Positions 8,662 to 16,664 of a stretch of 64,000 nt of DNA are shown in pieces. The stretch spans positions 124,001-188,000 of the forward strand of contig NZ_KB899499.1 in the NCBI RefSeq assembly GCF_000378245.1. The letters are read 5' to 3'. The stretch comes from Aromatoleum toluclasticum ATCC 700605. Lineage in GTDB: Bacteria > Pseudomonadota > Gammaproteobacteria > Burkholderiales > Rhodocyclaceae. The notes beneath the pieces are model-generated. The model searched no databases. It was given only the letters and a program-made list of their open reading frames with translations, and was not told the DNA's origin. A program made the translations under genes and the position numbers. The first letter of the stretch is position 1, and every line of letters begins with the position of its first letter.

Positions 8662-9815
8662 CAACCCGCCCGCGGAGGGACAGAGGTAATAATGGCCGCG
8701 GCACCGACACTGGTCGAGCGCTTCCAACTCACGCCACCCGATGTCACCTCGAATACGATGGGCTCCGGTTTCGTGCTGTTCGGCTCTTCCATCGTGACCA
8801 GAAACTTGCGCCCGCCGACCTCCTTAAGGTACCGCTCGTAGGCCTTGCGCGCCTGGATGTGCGGCGGCTGAGTCTGTTCGTACGCCGCCCGCTCGTCAGG
8901 AACGGGTTTGCTGCAGCTCACGATGTAGGCGTCCTGCTTGCCACAAAGCAGCAGTTCCTTGACCTCCGGCTGGGGCACGGTTTCCTTGTCCCCCTTCTCG
9001 TCACTGAGCGCGAGGTAACTGCAGTGGTGCGGGATATTGAAGATGTCCCACTCCAAGCGGTCATCGTTCTTGTGAGTTTTGGTGGTCCGAACGATGTCTT
9101 CAAGGTCCTCCCAAGCGGCGTCACCAACCTCCAAGTAATCGTACCGCGATGTGCCCGCACGGAGCCGGACATTGAACACGAGCGCCGCGCTGTTACGGAT
9201 GACATCTTCTCCGTCGCAGTGGGCGATGAACGGCGAGTGGCAAAAGAACTCCACCTGGTCCTTGTCCAAGGAGAAGCCCGGCACGAGGGTGCCCGCATCG
9301 ACGAACAGGTGGTCGCGGGCCGTCGGCGCCTCGCCACGCTCCTTCAGCTTCGGCACAAGCCACTCCATCAACCGCGGCGGCTTGGAGAAGACGAGGATAT
9401 CCTTTCCCTCCAGCAGGCGATGGCGTGCCTCCTGACGCAGGATGACGAACTCCTCGCTTTGCTCGTCCATGCACGCCTCTTCGATAAGCATCGCAGCGGG
9501 GACCCAGAGTTCCTTAATCTTGATTCGCCCGTCGCCTTGGTACTTATTCGCATGCTGCAGCCAGAAGAAGTCCGTGCATCCCTGAATATGGTCCTTGTCA
9601 GCGTGTGTGAAGGCCACGACATCGAAGTCGTCGCGTTTGACCTCCCGAAGCTCGTCCCGGAGCCGCTTCTTCAGGTCGATTTCCGGGGTGCTCGCGTCCT
9701 CTGCCTTGTCCTTGTGGCAAAAGTCGAACAGGATTCGGCGGCCGTTGTCGAGGACGACCTGGCTCGTGTCGCCATTACCCACCGGGTAGAAGACGACCTT
9801 GTGCGACTCCATCAT
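8661..9815 (-). CDS. Metallo-beta-lactamase-fold protein
   Basis: A 384-aa MBL-fold protein. The N-terminus (VVFYPVGNGDTSQVVL) is typical of ComEC-like MBL proteins, and the metal motif is FTHADKDHIQG (HxDxDH, around residue 73). Later metal ligands are plausible at DAAWED and FNIPHHCSYLAL. No signal peptide or membrane segments are seen, so it is a cytoplasmic hydrolase of unknown substrate, perhaps nucleic acid, nucleotide or peptide conjugate. AGGAG lies 6 bp before the ATG. It is the second gene of the operon; MBL genes have been noted beside bacterial E2/E1/JAB genes, but their role is unknown. Several Lys/Glu-rich stretches near residues 45-60 are probably surface helices. Confidence 0.87.
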   Translation of the reverse strand: MMESHKVVFYPVGNGDTSQVVLDNGRRILFDFCHKDKAEDASTPEIDLKKRLRDELREVKRDDFDVVAFTHADKDHIQGCTDFFWLQHANKYQGDGRIKIKELWVPAAMLIEEACMDEQSEEFVILRQEARHRLLEGKDILVFSKPPRLMEWLVPKLKERGEAPTARDHLFVDAGTLVPGFSLDKDQVEFFCHSPFIAHCDGEDVIRNSAALVFNVRLRAGTSRYDYLEVGDAAWEDLEDIVRTTKTHKNDDRLEWDIFNIPHHCSYLALSDEKGDKETVPQPEVKELLLCGKQDAYIVSCSKPVPDERAAYEQTQPPHIQARKAYERYLKEVGGRKFLVTMEEPNSTKPEPIVFEVTSGGVSWKRSTSVGAAAIITSVPPRAG

Positions 9816-9887
9816 CTGGTGCTCCTATTCTTCTTGCGGTTTTCAGTGCGTGAGCCGGGCACATCGAGCGCACGCCCTCTATCGGAT

Positions 9888-10112
9888 TCAGCCCTTCGGC
9901 GGCCACGGGTCGTTACCGTGGCTGTCGCGCTCACGGATTCGCCCGTCGCGACCATGCACGAACAGCTCTGTCCCTTGGTTGGACGCAATTTCGCGCGCAC
10001 GGTCAATCGCCTCCTTCTGCGTATCAACCACGACGGTCGCCCGCTCGGCACCCGCGCCCTTCACTGCCCACCGACCGTCGTGCGGCACAACGTGCTGGTC
10101 TCGTTTCGTCAT
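9888..10112 (-). CDS. DUF2188 domain protein (74 aa)
   Basis: A small protein fitting DUF2188: VVPHDGRWAVKGAGAERA, a helix with TQKEAIDRAREIA, then LFVHGRDGRIRERDSHGNDP near the C-terminus. It is the first gene of the divergent operon, 72 bp ahead of the MBL gene. The fold resembles a small alpha/beta domain; no catalytic residues are known. Because the operon encodes E1/E2/JAB proteins but no obvious ubiquitin-like protein, this small first gene is a candidate partner or target. However, it ends in PPKG rather than a classical GG tail, so this is only a suggestion. Confidence 0.8.
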   Translation of the reverse strand: MTKRDQHVVPHDGRWAVKGAGAERATVVVDTQKEAIDRAREIASNQGTELFVHGRDGRIRERDSHGNDPWPPKG

Positions 10113-10159
10113 TCTTGTTCCCCATGCGATTGAAAAGTCCGGCCCCACACCTGACTACT

Positions 10160-10179
10160 ACGTAAGATACATCTTACGT
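10160..10179. promoter_or_regulatory. Perfect palindrome, probable operator of the divergent promoters
   Basis: Arms ACGTAAGAT and ATCTTACGT (9 bp, exact) around a 2-bp centre, 48 bp before the DUF2188 start and ~100 bp before the XRE start. It fits a dimer site for the neighbouring XRE repressor. A further partial copy lies at 10,215-10,228. Binding is inferred. Confidence 0.65.
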
Positions 10180-10214
10180 CACAGGTGTCAACTGTTGCCA
10201 GACAGTTTTGTTCG

Positions 10215-10228
10215 GATGTATCTTACGG
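10215..10228. promoter_or_regulatory. Second, partial operator site
   Basis: GATGTATCTTACGG repeats the right arm (ATCTTACG) of the palindrome at 10,160-10,179, about 50 bp nearer the XRE gene. A strong site plus a half-site between divergent promoters suggests joint control and autoregulation. Confidence 0.45.
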
Positions 10229-10282
10229 CCACGCTCGAACCGGCGGGATGCTGCTCGGGCAACAAAATTAGGAGAGAGAACC

Positions 10283-10603
10283 ATGTCCCTTGGAGCTAAG
10301 CTAAATGAGCTTCGCCTAAGAAAGGGAGAGTCGCTGCAGCAGACAGCAGACGCCATCGACGTCACAAAAACGCATGTTTGGGAACTAGAAAAAGGCAAAA
10401 GCGCGAATCCTTCGGCCGAGCTACTTCGGAAGCTTGCCAGTCATTTTGGTGTTACCGTCGATTTCCTCATCGACCCAACCCGCGAAGGCATAACAGCCGA
10501 TGATGAGGCAATGGTCTTCTACCGCGACCTCAAATCACTCGACGAAAGAGACCAAGAAACGGTACGGCGAATGATGGAGGTACTAAAGGGGAAGAAAGAG
10601 TGA
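10283..10603 (+). CDS. XRE repressor, CapH/ImmR-like
   Basis: A 106-aa protein with an N-terminal lambda-type HTH (residues ~5-60; LNELRLRKGESLQQTADAI, VWELEKGKSANPS) and a short acidic C-terminal helix (DLKSLDERDQETVRRMMEVL). AGGAGAG before the ATG at 10,283 fixes the start. Its TGA overlaps the GTG of the ImmA-type peptidase gene, so the two are made together. This arrangement (HTH repressor cleaved by a partner peptidase) matches ImmR/ImmA and the CapH/CapP pairs that control CBASS operons after DNA damage. It faces away from the DUF2188-MBL-E1-patatin operon and likely represses it. Confidence 0.88.
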   Translation: MSLGAKLNELRLRKGESLQQTADAIDVTKTHVWELEKGKSANPSAELLRKLASHFGVTVDFLIDPTREGITADDEAMVFYRDLKSLDERDQETVRRMMEVLKGKKE

Positions 10604-11442
10604 CTATGAGCATCTCCCTCGACCTAATGGAGCTTGATGGGAAGGCAACCCCTGTGGCCATCGTCGGAGAAATCCTGCGGCAGAACCCCCAGATGCCGTT
10701 CCCAGTTCCACTCGAGGCGCTTGCTGCGGTTTCCGGAATCGAGCGAATCGAGGACATGACCACCGAAGGCTTCGAGGGGATGTTGATGACTAACCCGGAG
10801 AAGTCGCGCGGCGTCATCCTCGTCAAGGCGAACGGCAACCATCATCGTCGGCGGTTCACTATCGGACACGAGCTTGGCCACTATTTCCTTCCGTGGCATC
10901 GCCAGACGAAGTTCAGCTGTACAGCGGAGAACATCAAGGACCCGGGAGGGGATTTCAAGGCGGCTCGAGGTCAGGAAATGGAAGCGGAGGCCAACGCCTT
11001 TGCTTCCGAGCTCTTGATGCCATCACGCGAGTTCACGAAGCGGCTGCGCAGTTTCGGTGAACCAGACATCGCTCAGGTGGTCGAGCTTTCGTCCCTCTTT
11101 GGGACGAGCATCGAGGCAAGCGCGCGACGGCTCATGAACCTGTCCGACTACCCGGTGGCATTCGTGTTCTCCCGCCACGACACCATCCGGTACTGGACCA
11201 AGGGCCCCGAATTTCCGTACCTCCTTCGAGTTCGGAACGGCCAACCGCTACCCCGCGACTGTGCGGCCCGTACCCCCGGGGACGGCATCGCCGACATGGA
11301 CGAGGTCGACAGTGCTACATGGCTCTCCGAGGAGCGAGGCCGGCTTCCCGACACCATCTTTGAGCAAACCCTCTATCAGCAGGATGGGTACAAGGTCACA
11401 CTTCTCTACGTCGAAGACATTCCAGAGGACGACGAGGACTGA
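10600..11442 (+). CDS. ImmA/IrrE-type metallopeptidase, CapP-like
   Basis: A 280-aa peptidase with the zinc motif FTIGHELGHYF (HExxH, near residue 92) and a following acidic helix (MEAEANAFASELLMP) that supplies the third ligand. The C-terminal ~130 residues probably sense the activating signal. Such enzymes cut their XRE partner when activated, often by single-stranded DNA or other damage products. It starts at GTG 10,600 overlapping the repressor stop; an ATG two codons later is the alternative. By position it would de-repress the divergent ubiquitin-like operon. Confidence 0.88.
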   Translation: MTMSISLDLMELDGKATPVAIVGEILRQNPQMPFPVPLEALAAVSGIERIEDMTTEGFEGMLMTNPEKSRGVILVKANGNHHRRRFTIGHELGHYFLPWHRQTKFSCTAENIKDPGGDFKAARGQEMEAEANAFASELLMPSREFTKRLRSFGEPDIAQVVELSSLFGTSIEASARRLMNLSDYPVAFVFSRHDTIRYWTKGPEFPYLLRVRNGQPLPRDCAARTPGDGIADMDEVDSATWLSEERGRLPDTIFEQTLYQQDGYKVTLLYVEDIPEDDED

Positions 11443-11634
11443 GAAGCAGCAGCCACGAGTGTAATCTCGAGGCTACCGCATACGAGCCGCGAGTCCCGGC
11501 GGACCCTCTGTCGGGTCCAGCACCACCTAGCCTCCGACATGTAGGGCTGGGCACACTACCATGGGGCAGCCCTAGCGCAAGAATAAGTGTGGGGATGCCA
11601 TGGCCGTCGAACGAGCTGGTCCCGACTGTGACCA

Positions 11635-13875
11635 TCAGTTTGCGAGGCGTAGTGTTTCCGCCAAGCCACGTGCCTCGATAAGGTCGAGGTTTAGCGACGC
11701 ATAAGACTTCCTTAGCATCTCGTCCGGCATCGCCCAGTCCCATTTCTCCCGCAGGATGTTCTTCGCATCGGCCAGAACCACCACAGGGTCAAGGACTGAC
11801 ATCTCGGCGATTTCGGCGAGCGCATCGAAGAGTCGGTCGGTGGAAACTCTCGGCACAGTCAGGGCAACACCTTCGTTTGTTGCCGCCAGCCCCACACCCG
11901 CCAACAGCATCGCCAGACCGTCATTCACCCAATCTCCCCGCCAGGTGAGCAAAACGACCTCATTGCCTCGCTGAAATAGCTGGACCGTATCCAGGTTCGC
12001 GCGGCGATAGAAATCCCGCGCTTCAGAGAGCAGGGCCGTAGCGCCCTGGTCGAGGAAAGGGACCGGTGCCTTGTCGCGCAACACTTCGCGCATCTCCTGA
12101 CGGACCACATCATGGACCATGGCGCCGCCGCCATCGAATGACGGCGGTGCGCCTCCCTTGTCGGGGGTCACGACGATGACCTTCTTCTCCGTATCCACAT
12201 CCAGGACGCGCCAACGACGTCCGGCGAAGATGATGCGTTGGCTGGGAACGAGAGGATGCGAGACCGGAAGGGAACCGAGCGTGCGTCCCTCGCATTGCAG
12301 ACGGAACTCCTCGTCGGAGGCGAACGCGGCATAGAACTCGTAGTGGTTGACCAGTTTCTCGCCGACCTCACCGTGCAGCAGCAAACCCGAGCTGTCCTGC
12401 GTCAGCAGCTGCTTCTCGCCCATGTGCCGGAGCAAAAGGACGAAATCGTCGCGGTCGAAGCCTTCGAATGCGCCACCTTTCACCAGTGTCGCCCACAGCT
12501 CCCCGGCTGTGGCGCCGCCGCGCTCCGCAATAACCGACAAAATCTGCTGGATGAGGGTCGAGCCGTGAAGTCCGCCGACCAGCGGGGGCTCAAACCACCC
12601 GCGGATGAGAAGCCGCACCATGGCTATCGACTGGATGAGTCCTTCCCGAATGCAGTCCGACAGACTCGATTTCGGACCCAGCTCCGGCTCAATGCAATAG
12701 CCCCGAAGAATGGCCGCCTCACCCTTGCGTCGTCCGGAGCGCCCCAGTCGCTGCCGCAAGCTCGCCACAGAGGGTGGAGGGCCGACTTGGCAGATGCTCT
12801 TCACCGCACCAATATCGATGCCAAGCTCCAAGGTAGTCGTGCAGACGGCGGTCGCCGGCCGCGAACCGTCCTTGAGCGCCCGCTCGGCGTCCTCGCGGAA
12901 TTCTTTCGAGAGACTGCCGTGGTGCGCCCAGAACTCGTTCGGTACATCGTTCCGTTCACAGTTTCGGCGCAGGAGGTCGGAGTAAAGCTCTACCTGCCGA
13001 CGGCTGTTCGGAAAAACCAAGTTGTTCGACCCCCGCAGCACCTTGTAGAGATGCTCCGCGACTTCCAGCGTGCTTCCGTGTACGAGGTCCTCCATCTGGG
13101 GGTTCTCGAGGTCCGACTCGCTGTCGCTTCGAGGAGGTTTTTCAACATAGCCCTTGATGAGCACCTTCAGCTCTTGTCCGCCGTTCTTCGCCACGATGAG
13201 CTCGACAGAGCCTCCGTCCTCAGGACGCAGAAACTTTGCCGCAAGCGCCATATCGCCGAGCGTGGCCGACAGCCCGACCCGGGGAAGCCGGCGTCCCACC
13301 GTCCGCTCTAGGCGGTGAAGCAACGACTGGAGCTGCTTCCCTCGCTCAGCCCCGATGAAGGCATGTAACTCGTCGACCACGACATAGCGCAGCTTCGACA
13401 TCAGCCCAGGCATCGCCGTCCCCCGCCGGACAAACAGCGCCTCCAGTGACTCGGGGGTGATGAGGAGCACGCCCTTCGAGTCTTTGATGAACTTGTGCTT
13501 ACGGCTGGCCGCCACATCGCCGTGCCATGCGACCACGGGGATATCGAGGGACTCGCACAACCCGGTGAGCCGCCCCCACTGGTCGTTAATAAGCGCCTTT
13601 AGGGGGCTGATGTAAAGCACCGAGCCAATTTCCGGCTCATGGCGGAGCATGTGCGTGAGGATGGGGAAGAAGGCGGCCTCTGTCTTGCCTGCCGCAGTCG
13701 CTGCCGCGACAATGACGTCACGGTCCGCCTCGACGAGCGCGGGAATCGCCTTCTCCTGCGCATCACGCAGCGCCGTCCAGCCCTCTTGCCAAATCCAGCG
13801 TTGGATGCGCTCATCAAGCTGACCGAAGCTGTGCGAGGCAGCGTCAGAGCTTGAAGCTGGCGAGTTCGTCATCAT
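11635..13875 (-). CDS. Lhr/BrxHI-like DEAD/DEAH-box helicase
   Basis: A 746-aa superfamily-2 helicase. Seen in order: Q-motif region (GWTALRDAQEKAI), Walker A AAATAAGKTEA, motif Ia YISPLKALI, DELH box VVDELHAF, motif III SATLGD, motif V TTTLELGIDIG and motif VI QRLGRSGRR. A winged-helix and unknown C-terminal part follow (residues ~430-746). This is the layout of Lhr-type helicases and BREX BrxHI. It is the last gene of a four-gene minus-strand operon and overlaps the ATPase gene by 32 bp. Likely role: DNA translocation or unwinding in a defence complex with the upstream ATPase and TerB proteins. Confidence 0.9.
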   Translation of the reverse strand: MMTNSPASSSDAASHSFGQLDERIQRWIWQEGWTALRDAQEKAIPALVEADRDVIVAAATAAGKTEAAFFPILTHMLRHEPEIGSVLYISPLKALINDQWGRLTGLCESLDIPVVAWHGDVAASRKHKFIKDSKGVLLITPESLEALFVRRGTAMPGLMSKLRYVVVDELHAFIGAERGKQLQSLLHRLERTVGRRLPRVGLSATLGDMALAAKFLRPEDGGSVELIVAKNGGQELKVLIKGYVEKPPRSDSESDLENPQMEDLVHGSTLEVAEHLYKVLRGSNNLVFPNSRRQVELYSDLLRRNCERNDVPNEFWAHHGSLSKEFREDAERALKDGSRPATAVCTTTLELGIDIGAVKSICQVGPPPSVASLRQRLGRSGRRKGEAAILRGYCIEPELGPKSSLSDCIREGLIQSIAMVRLLIRGWFEPPLVGGLHGSTLIQQILSVIAERGGATAGELWATLVKGGAFEGFDRDDFVLLLRHMGEKQLLTQDSSGLLLHGEVGEKLVNHYEFYAAFASDEEFRLQCEGRTLGSLPVSHPLVPSQRIIFAGRRWRVLDVDTEKKVIVVTPDKGGAPPSFDGGGAMVHDVVRQEMREVLRDKAPVPFLDQGATALLSEARDFYRRANLDTVQLFQRGNEVVLLTWRGDWVNDGLAMLLAGVGLAATNEGVALTVPRVSTDRLFDALAEIAEMSVLDPVVVLADAKNILREKWDWAMPDEMLRKSYASLNLDLIEARGLAETLRLAN

Positions 13876-15139
13876 CCCCTACCGCCATGTCCGCCGCGCC
13901 CCCTTGGTCCTGCTCCACCTCAACATAACCTAACAATTCCTTCCAGTCTGCCGAAGTGTTTTGCTCAAGCACGGCCAGGAGATTGATGAACGCCGTGATG
14001 GTCGTCCTAGGCGTGCGAAAGTACGCGTCACCAAGTCGCTTCGCGCAATGCTCCATGAACGTTGGTATGGCATCGTCAGGCACGAGATATTTCGCCGTGT
14101 CCCCCGAAGCGTAGACGTGCCGCAGCTTGTGCAGAAGAACATAGAAGTCTTCCGGGGTGAGGCTCGCAAGGCGCAGTACCGGTCCTGAATAGTCGACCAT
14201 GCCGGCTTTCGCGAACGTGTTTTCCGCGAGGCGAGACTGCAGCGCCGCATAGCTGTACAACCCGCGACGCGTATCCATGAGGAACTCCGGGGTGCCACCC
14301 AGCACGAGGCCGAGGCCCTCCGCCGAGCCTTGGAGCGAATCGTTGAGGATGCGCAGAATCTGCTCGTAGTTTGCGTTGCGCGCCTGAGTGTTCGAGAGCT
14401 TGTACAGGTTCACCAGCTCGTCGAGGCAGACCATCAGGCCGCTATACCCGGCCAGCCGGACGAACCGGGCCAACAGCTTCAGCTGGTCGTAGATGGATGC
14501 ATCGTCGATGATGGTACGCACGCCGAGCGCCGCGCGGGCGTCCGTCTTCGTGGTGAACTCGCCACGCAGCCAGCGAATGGCATCGGCCTTGAGCTGCTCA
14601 TTGCCTTCGTCGAAACCGCGGCAGTAGGCTGCGATGACTTCCGCGAAATCGTATCCGTTCACCATCTCCGCCAAGTGGTCGAGCCGCTCCCGGACCACGG
14701 CCTCGCTCGATTTGCCGCTGGTCTTAGACTCGGACTTCGCTTGAGAAATGAATTTTTCGACGATGCCCGGCAACGCGCCACCGTCCGGTTTGGTTCGGGT
14801 GGAGAGGTTCTTCGCCAACTCCGCATACAGCGACCGTGCCTGCCCGCCGGTGGCGTGGAGGCGCCGGTCCGGGTTCAGGTCCGCATGCATCGTGACGAGC
14901 TTCTTCTCCATCGCGATGGCACGGACCAGGTTGAGGAAGAAGGTCTTGCCCGAGCCGTACTCACCGATGACAACGCGGAACCCAGAGCCCGAATCAGCAA
15001 TGCGGTCCACATCCTTCATCAGAGCTTCGAGCTCCTTTACGCGCCCCACCTGAATCAGGTGCTGGCCCGCACGCGGAACAACGCCGGCGCGGAGGGATTG
15101 AATGACCGCGTCACGGTCCTTTGCGCGAATTGTGCTCAT
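13844..15139 (-). CDS. BrxD-like (DUF2791) P-loop ATPase
   Basis: A 431-aa ATPase whose N-terminus (RAGVVPRAGQHLIQVGR) and nucleotide motifs fit the BREX BrxD/DUF2791 family. Walker A is VIGEYGSGKTFFLN; Walker B is LMVCLDELVNLYKL; a conserved arginine-rich helix (LQSRLAENTFA) follows. The ATG overlaps the TGA of the preceding gene (ATGA). In BREX and related islands BrxD pairs with the BrxHI helicase, as here, but no pglZ, pglX, brxC or brxL is present. It therefore belongs to a separate TerB-associated set. Confidence 0.87.
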   Translation of the reverse strand: MSTIRAKDRDAVIQSLRAGVVPRAGQHLIQVGRVKELEALMKDVDRIADSGSGFRVVIGEYGSGKTFFLNLVRAIAMEKKLVTMHADLNPDRRLHATGGQARSLYAELAKNLSTRTKPDGGALPGIVEKFISQAKSESKTSGKSSEAVVRERLDHLAEMVNGYDFAEVIAAYCRGFDEGNEQLKADAIRWLRGEFTTKTDARAALGVRTIIDDASIYDQLKLLARFVRLAGYSGLMVCLDELVNLYKLSNTQARNANYEQILRILNDSLQGSAEGLGLVLGGTPEFLMDTRRGLYSYAALQSRLAENTFAKAGMVDYSGPVLRLASLTPEDFYVLLHKLRHVYASGDTAKYLVPDDAIPTFMEHCAKRLGDAYFRTPRTTITAFINLLAVLEQNTSADWKELLGYVEVEQDQGGAADMAVGDDDELASFKL

Positions 15140-16662
15140 AGAGAGAGTCTCTCCAGAATGTCGTAGTTGATTTCAAGCGGGTCCTCCCCTTCGATTAGAG
15201 GAGAAGAGGCGATTTCAAGGGCCGCCTCATTAATTCGTTCAAGCGCACCGTCCAGCATCAACTGAAACTCCGTCGCAGCACCGTTCAACTCCTCCCGGCT
15301 CCATAGTTTTTGTTTTAAAAGAAGACGCAAAAAATCAGATAGCTCGCTATCCAACCCAAGAATACAGCACCTCGACGGGTCGTCTTTGCTAGGCATCTCT
15401 TGCGTTATGTGAACGTCCTCTACGGAATGACTCTTAAAAGTATCTGCCAACAACTCTGCAACAGCGGATGTCTCGCTTTGTATGACTGCAATCTTAGAAT
15501 AATCAAGTTTTAATTTATTCGGACTCGCGTAAGACCGCTCTCTTTTTGGAGGCTGAAGAACGGGTTTGTGGCCAATAATACTTCGGCCGCCAATTTTGCT
15601 CACCAACGGTCCGTTGGTCGATTTTTTCGTTAAACCACCCGCAAAGGGCCGTACGGTTGAATTAATTTGCAGTTTTTCGCCCCTAACTCCGGGTTCGTCC
15701 GATTTGCGTTCGCCGAAATACCTGCTAGTTTTTGAACGACTTATTGCAACCCTCTCCGCGCATAAATCGATTAAACGCTGAAGTATACGCTTCGCGACAG
15801 ACTGTCCGGCAGCTTCGACAGACCCAACGGAGTTGCAAAAAAACGGCGTATTAAAGAGGCTCCGCGACGCAGGCCTATAAACGAATTCGAGGGTCGACCG
15901 GGGAGATTCTAGATACAATCCATCCCCCAACTCTGACAAGAATATCTCCCTGAAAATATTAGAAAACAGGGACAAATCCGTCGCCAAAATCTTAGGAATA
16001 TCAAAACCGGAATCGCCTAACACCCAAGACAGCGCCCAGTCTGGATGAAGAGCCACTTCATCAGCTGCAGCGTGACCAAGAGCAACTCGAAGGTGAATGA
16101 GTGTTTCCCTCGTCCGTTTTCGGACATTAGGAGGAGCTCTAAGGTACCCTCTTATTCCTGTGCACTCCGCATCAATATAGGCAAGAAAAAGCGTTGAAAC
16201 AGTATAGAAAATCTCATTCGCAAAATACACGTCGCGCAAACGGGACACTTCGTTCCGGATAGACTCGACCTCAGAACAGGTGCCACCACTCAATTTCAAA
16301 TCAACTAAAACGCGCCTTTCGAGACCCGCGTAAAACAAAAGCACGTTGCTGATATGTGTATCGGGACTACTTCTGCCGTCAAAGAGCCATGTGAGATAGG
16401 CTTTTCTTGCCTGAGGTGATGCGGCTGAGTAATTTGGACCGTAGCCCATCAATCCTATTCTTTGGTCAACTTCCCCCTCGAACACATCCAAGGACATATC
16501 AATTTTAGACGGCTCGTCAAGAATCTCTTCCGGGGCCGAACGCGAGCTGCAGTAAAGCAGGCCGCCAGTCAGCTCTAGTCCGGCCACTGTTATCGGCTGT
16601 CCAGCGGGAATCCATCCTTCTTTTAGTTCAGAGTTGATTGAAGCTACCATGGTGTTGTGCAC
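15136..16662 (-). CDS. TerB-N/TerB-C protein lacking the central TerB domain
   Basis: A 508-aa paralogue of the gene just upstream. The N-terminal TerB-N motif is WIPAGQPITVAGLELTGGLL; the C-terminal TerB-C block includes LGLDSELSDFLRLLL and LMLDGALERINEAALE. The middle TerB helical domain and the N-terminal membrane anchor of the longer paralogue are missing; a basic, low-complexity linker replaces them. The starts possible are GTG 16,662 (2 bp after the upstream stop) or ATG 16,650. Its bases are clearly more AT-rich than both neighbours, suggesting separate origin or replacement inside the operon. Role unknown; probably a scaffold for the helicase and ATPase. Confidence 0.8.
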   Translation of the reverse strand: MHNTMVASINSELKEGWIPAGQPITVAGLELTGGLLYCSSRSAPEEILDEPSKIDMSLDVFEGEVDQRIGLMGYGPNYSAASPQARKAYLTWLFDGRSSPDTHISNVLLFYAGLERRVLVDLKLSGGTCSEVESIRNEVSRLRDVYFANEIFYTVSTLFLAYIDAECTGIRGYLRAPPNVRKRTRETLIHLRVALGHAAADEVALHPDWALSWVLGDSGFDIPKILATDLSLFSNIFREIFLSELGDGLYLESPRSTLEFVYRPASRSLFNTPFFCNSVGSVEAAGQSVAKRILQRLIDLCAERVAISRSKTSRYFGERKSDEPGVRGEKLQINSTVRPFAGGLTKKSTNGPLVSKIGGRSIIGHKPVLQPPKRERSYASPNKLKLDYSKIAVIQSETSAVAELLADTFKSHSVEDVHITQEMPSKDDPSRCCILGLDSELSDFLRLLLKQKLWSREELNGAATEFQLMLDGALERINEAALEIASSPLIEGEDPLEINYDILERLSL

Positions 16663-16664
16663 CG

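Noticed and set aside
5282-10112. Classification as ordinary type II CBASS
   Set aside because: No CD-NTase gene is present, E2-E1 and JAB are fused, and an MBL-fold protein takes the place. Similar logic, different composition.
11543-11573. AGGGCTG/CAGCCCT inverted repeat as terminator between ImmA and helicase genes
   Set aside because: Arms are short, the loop is long and no T run follows on either strand.
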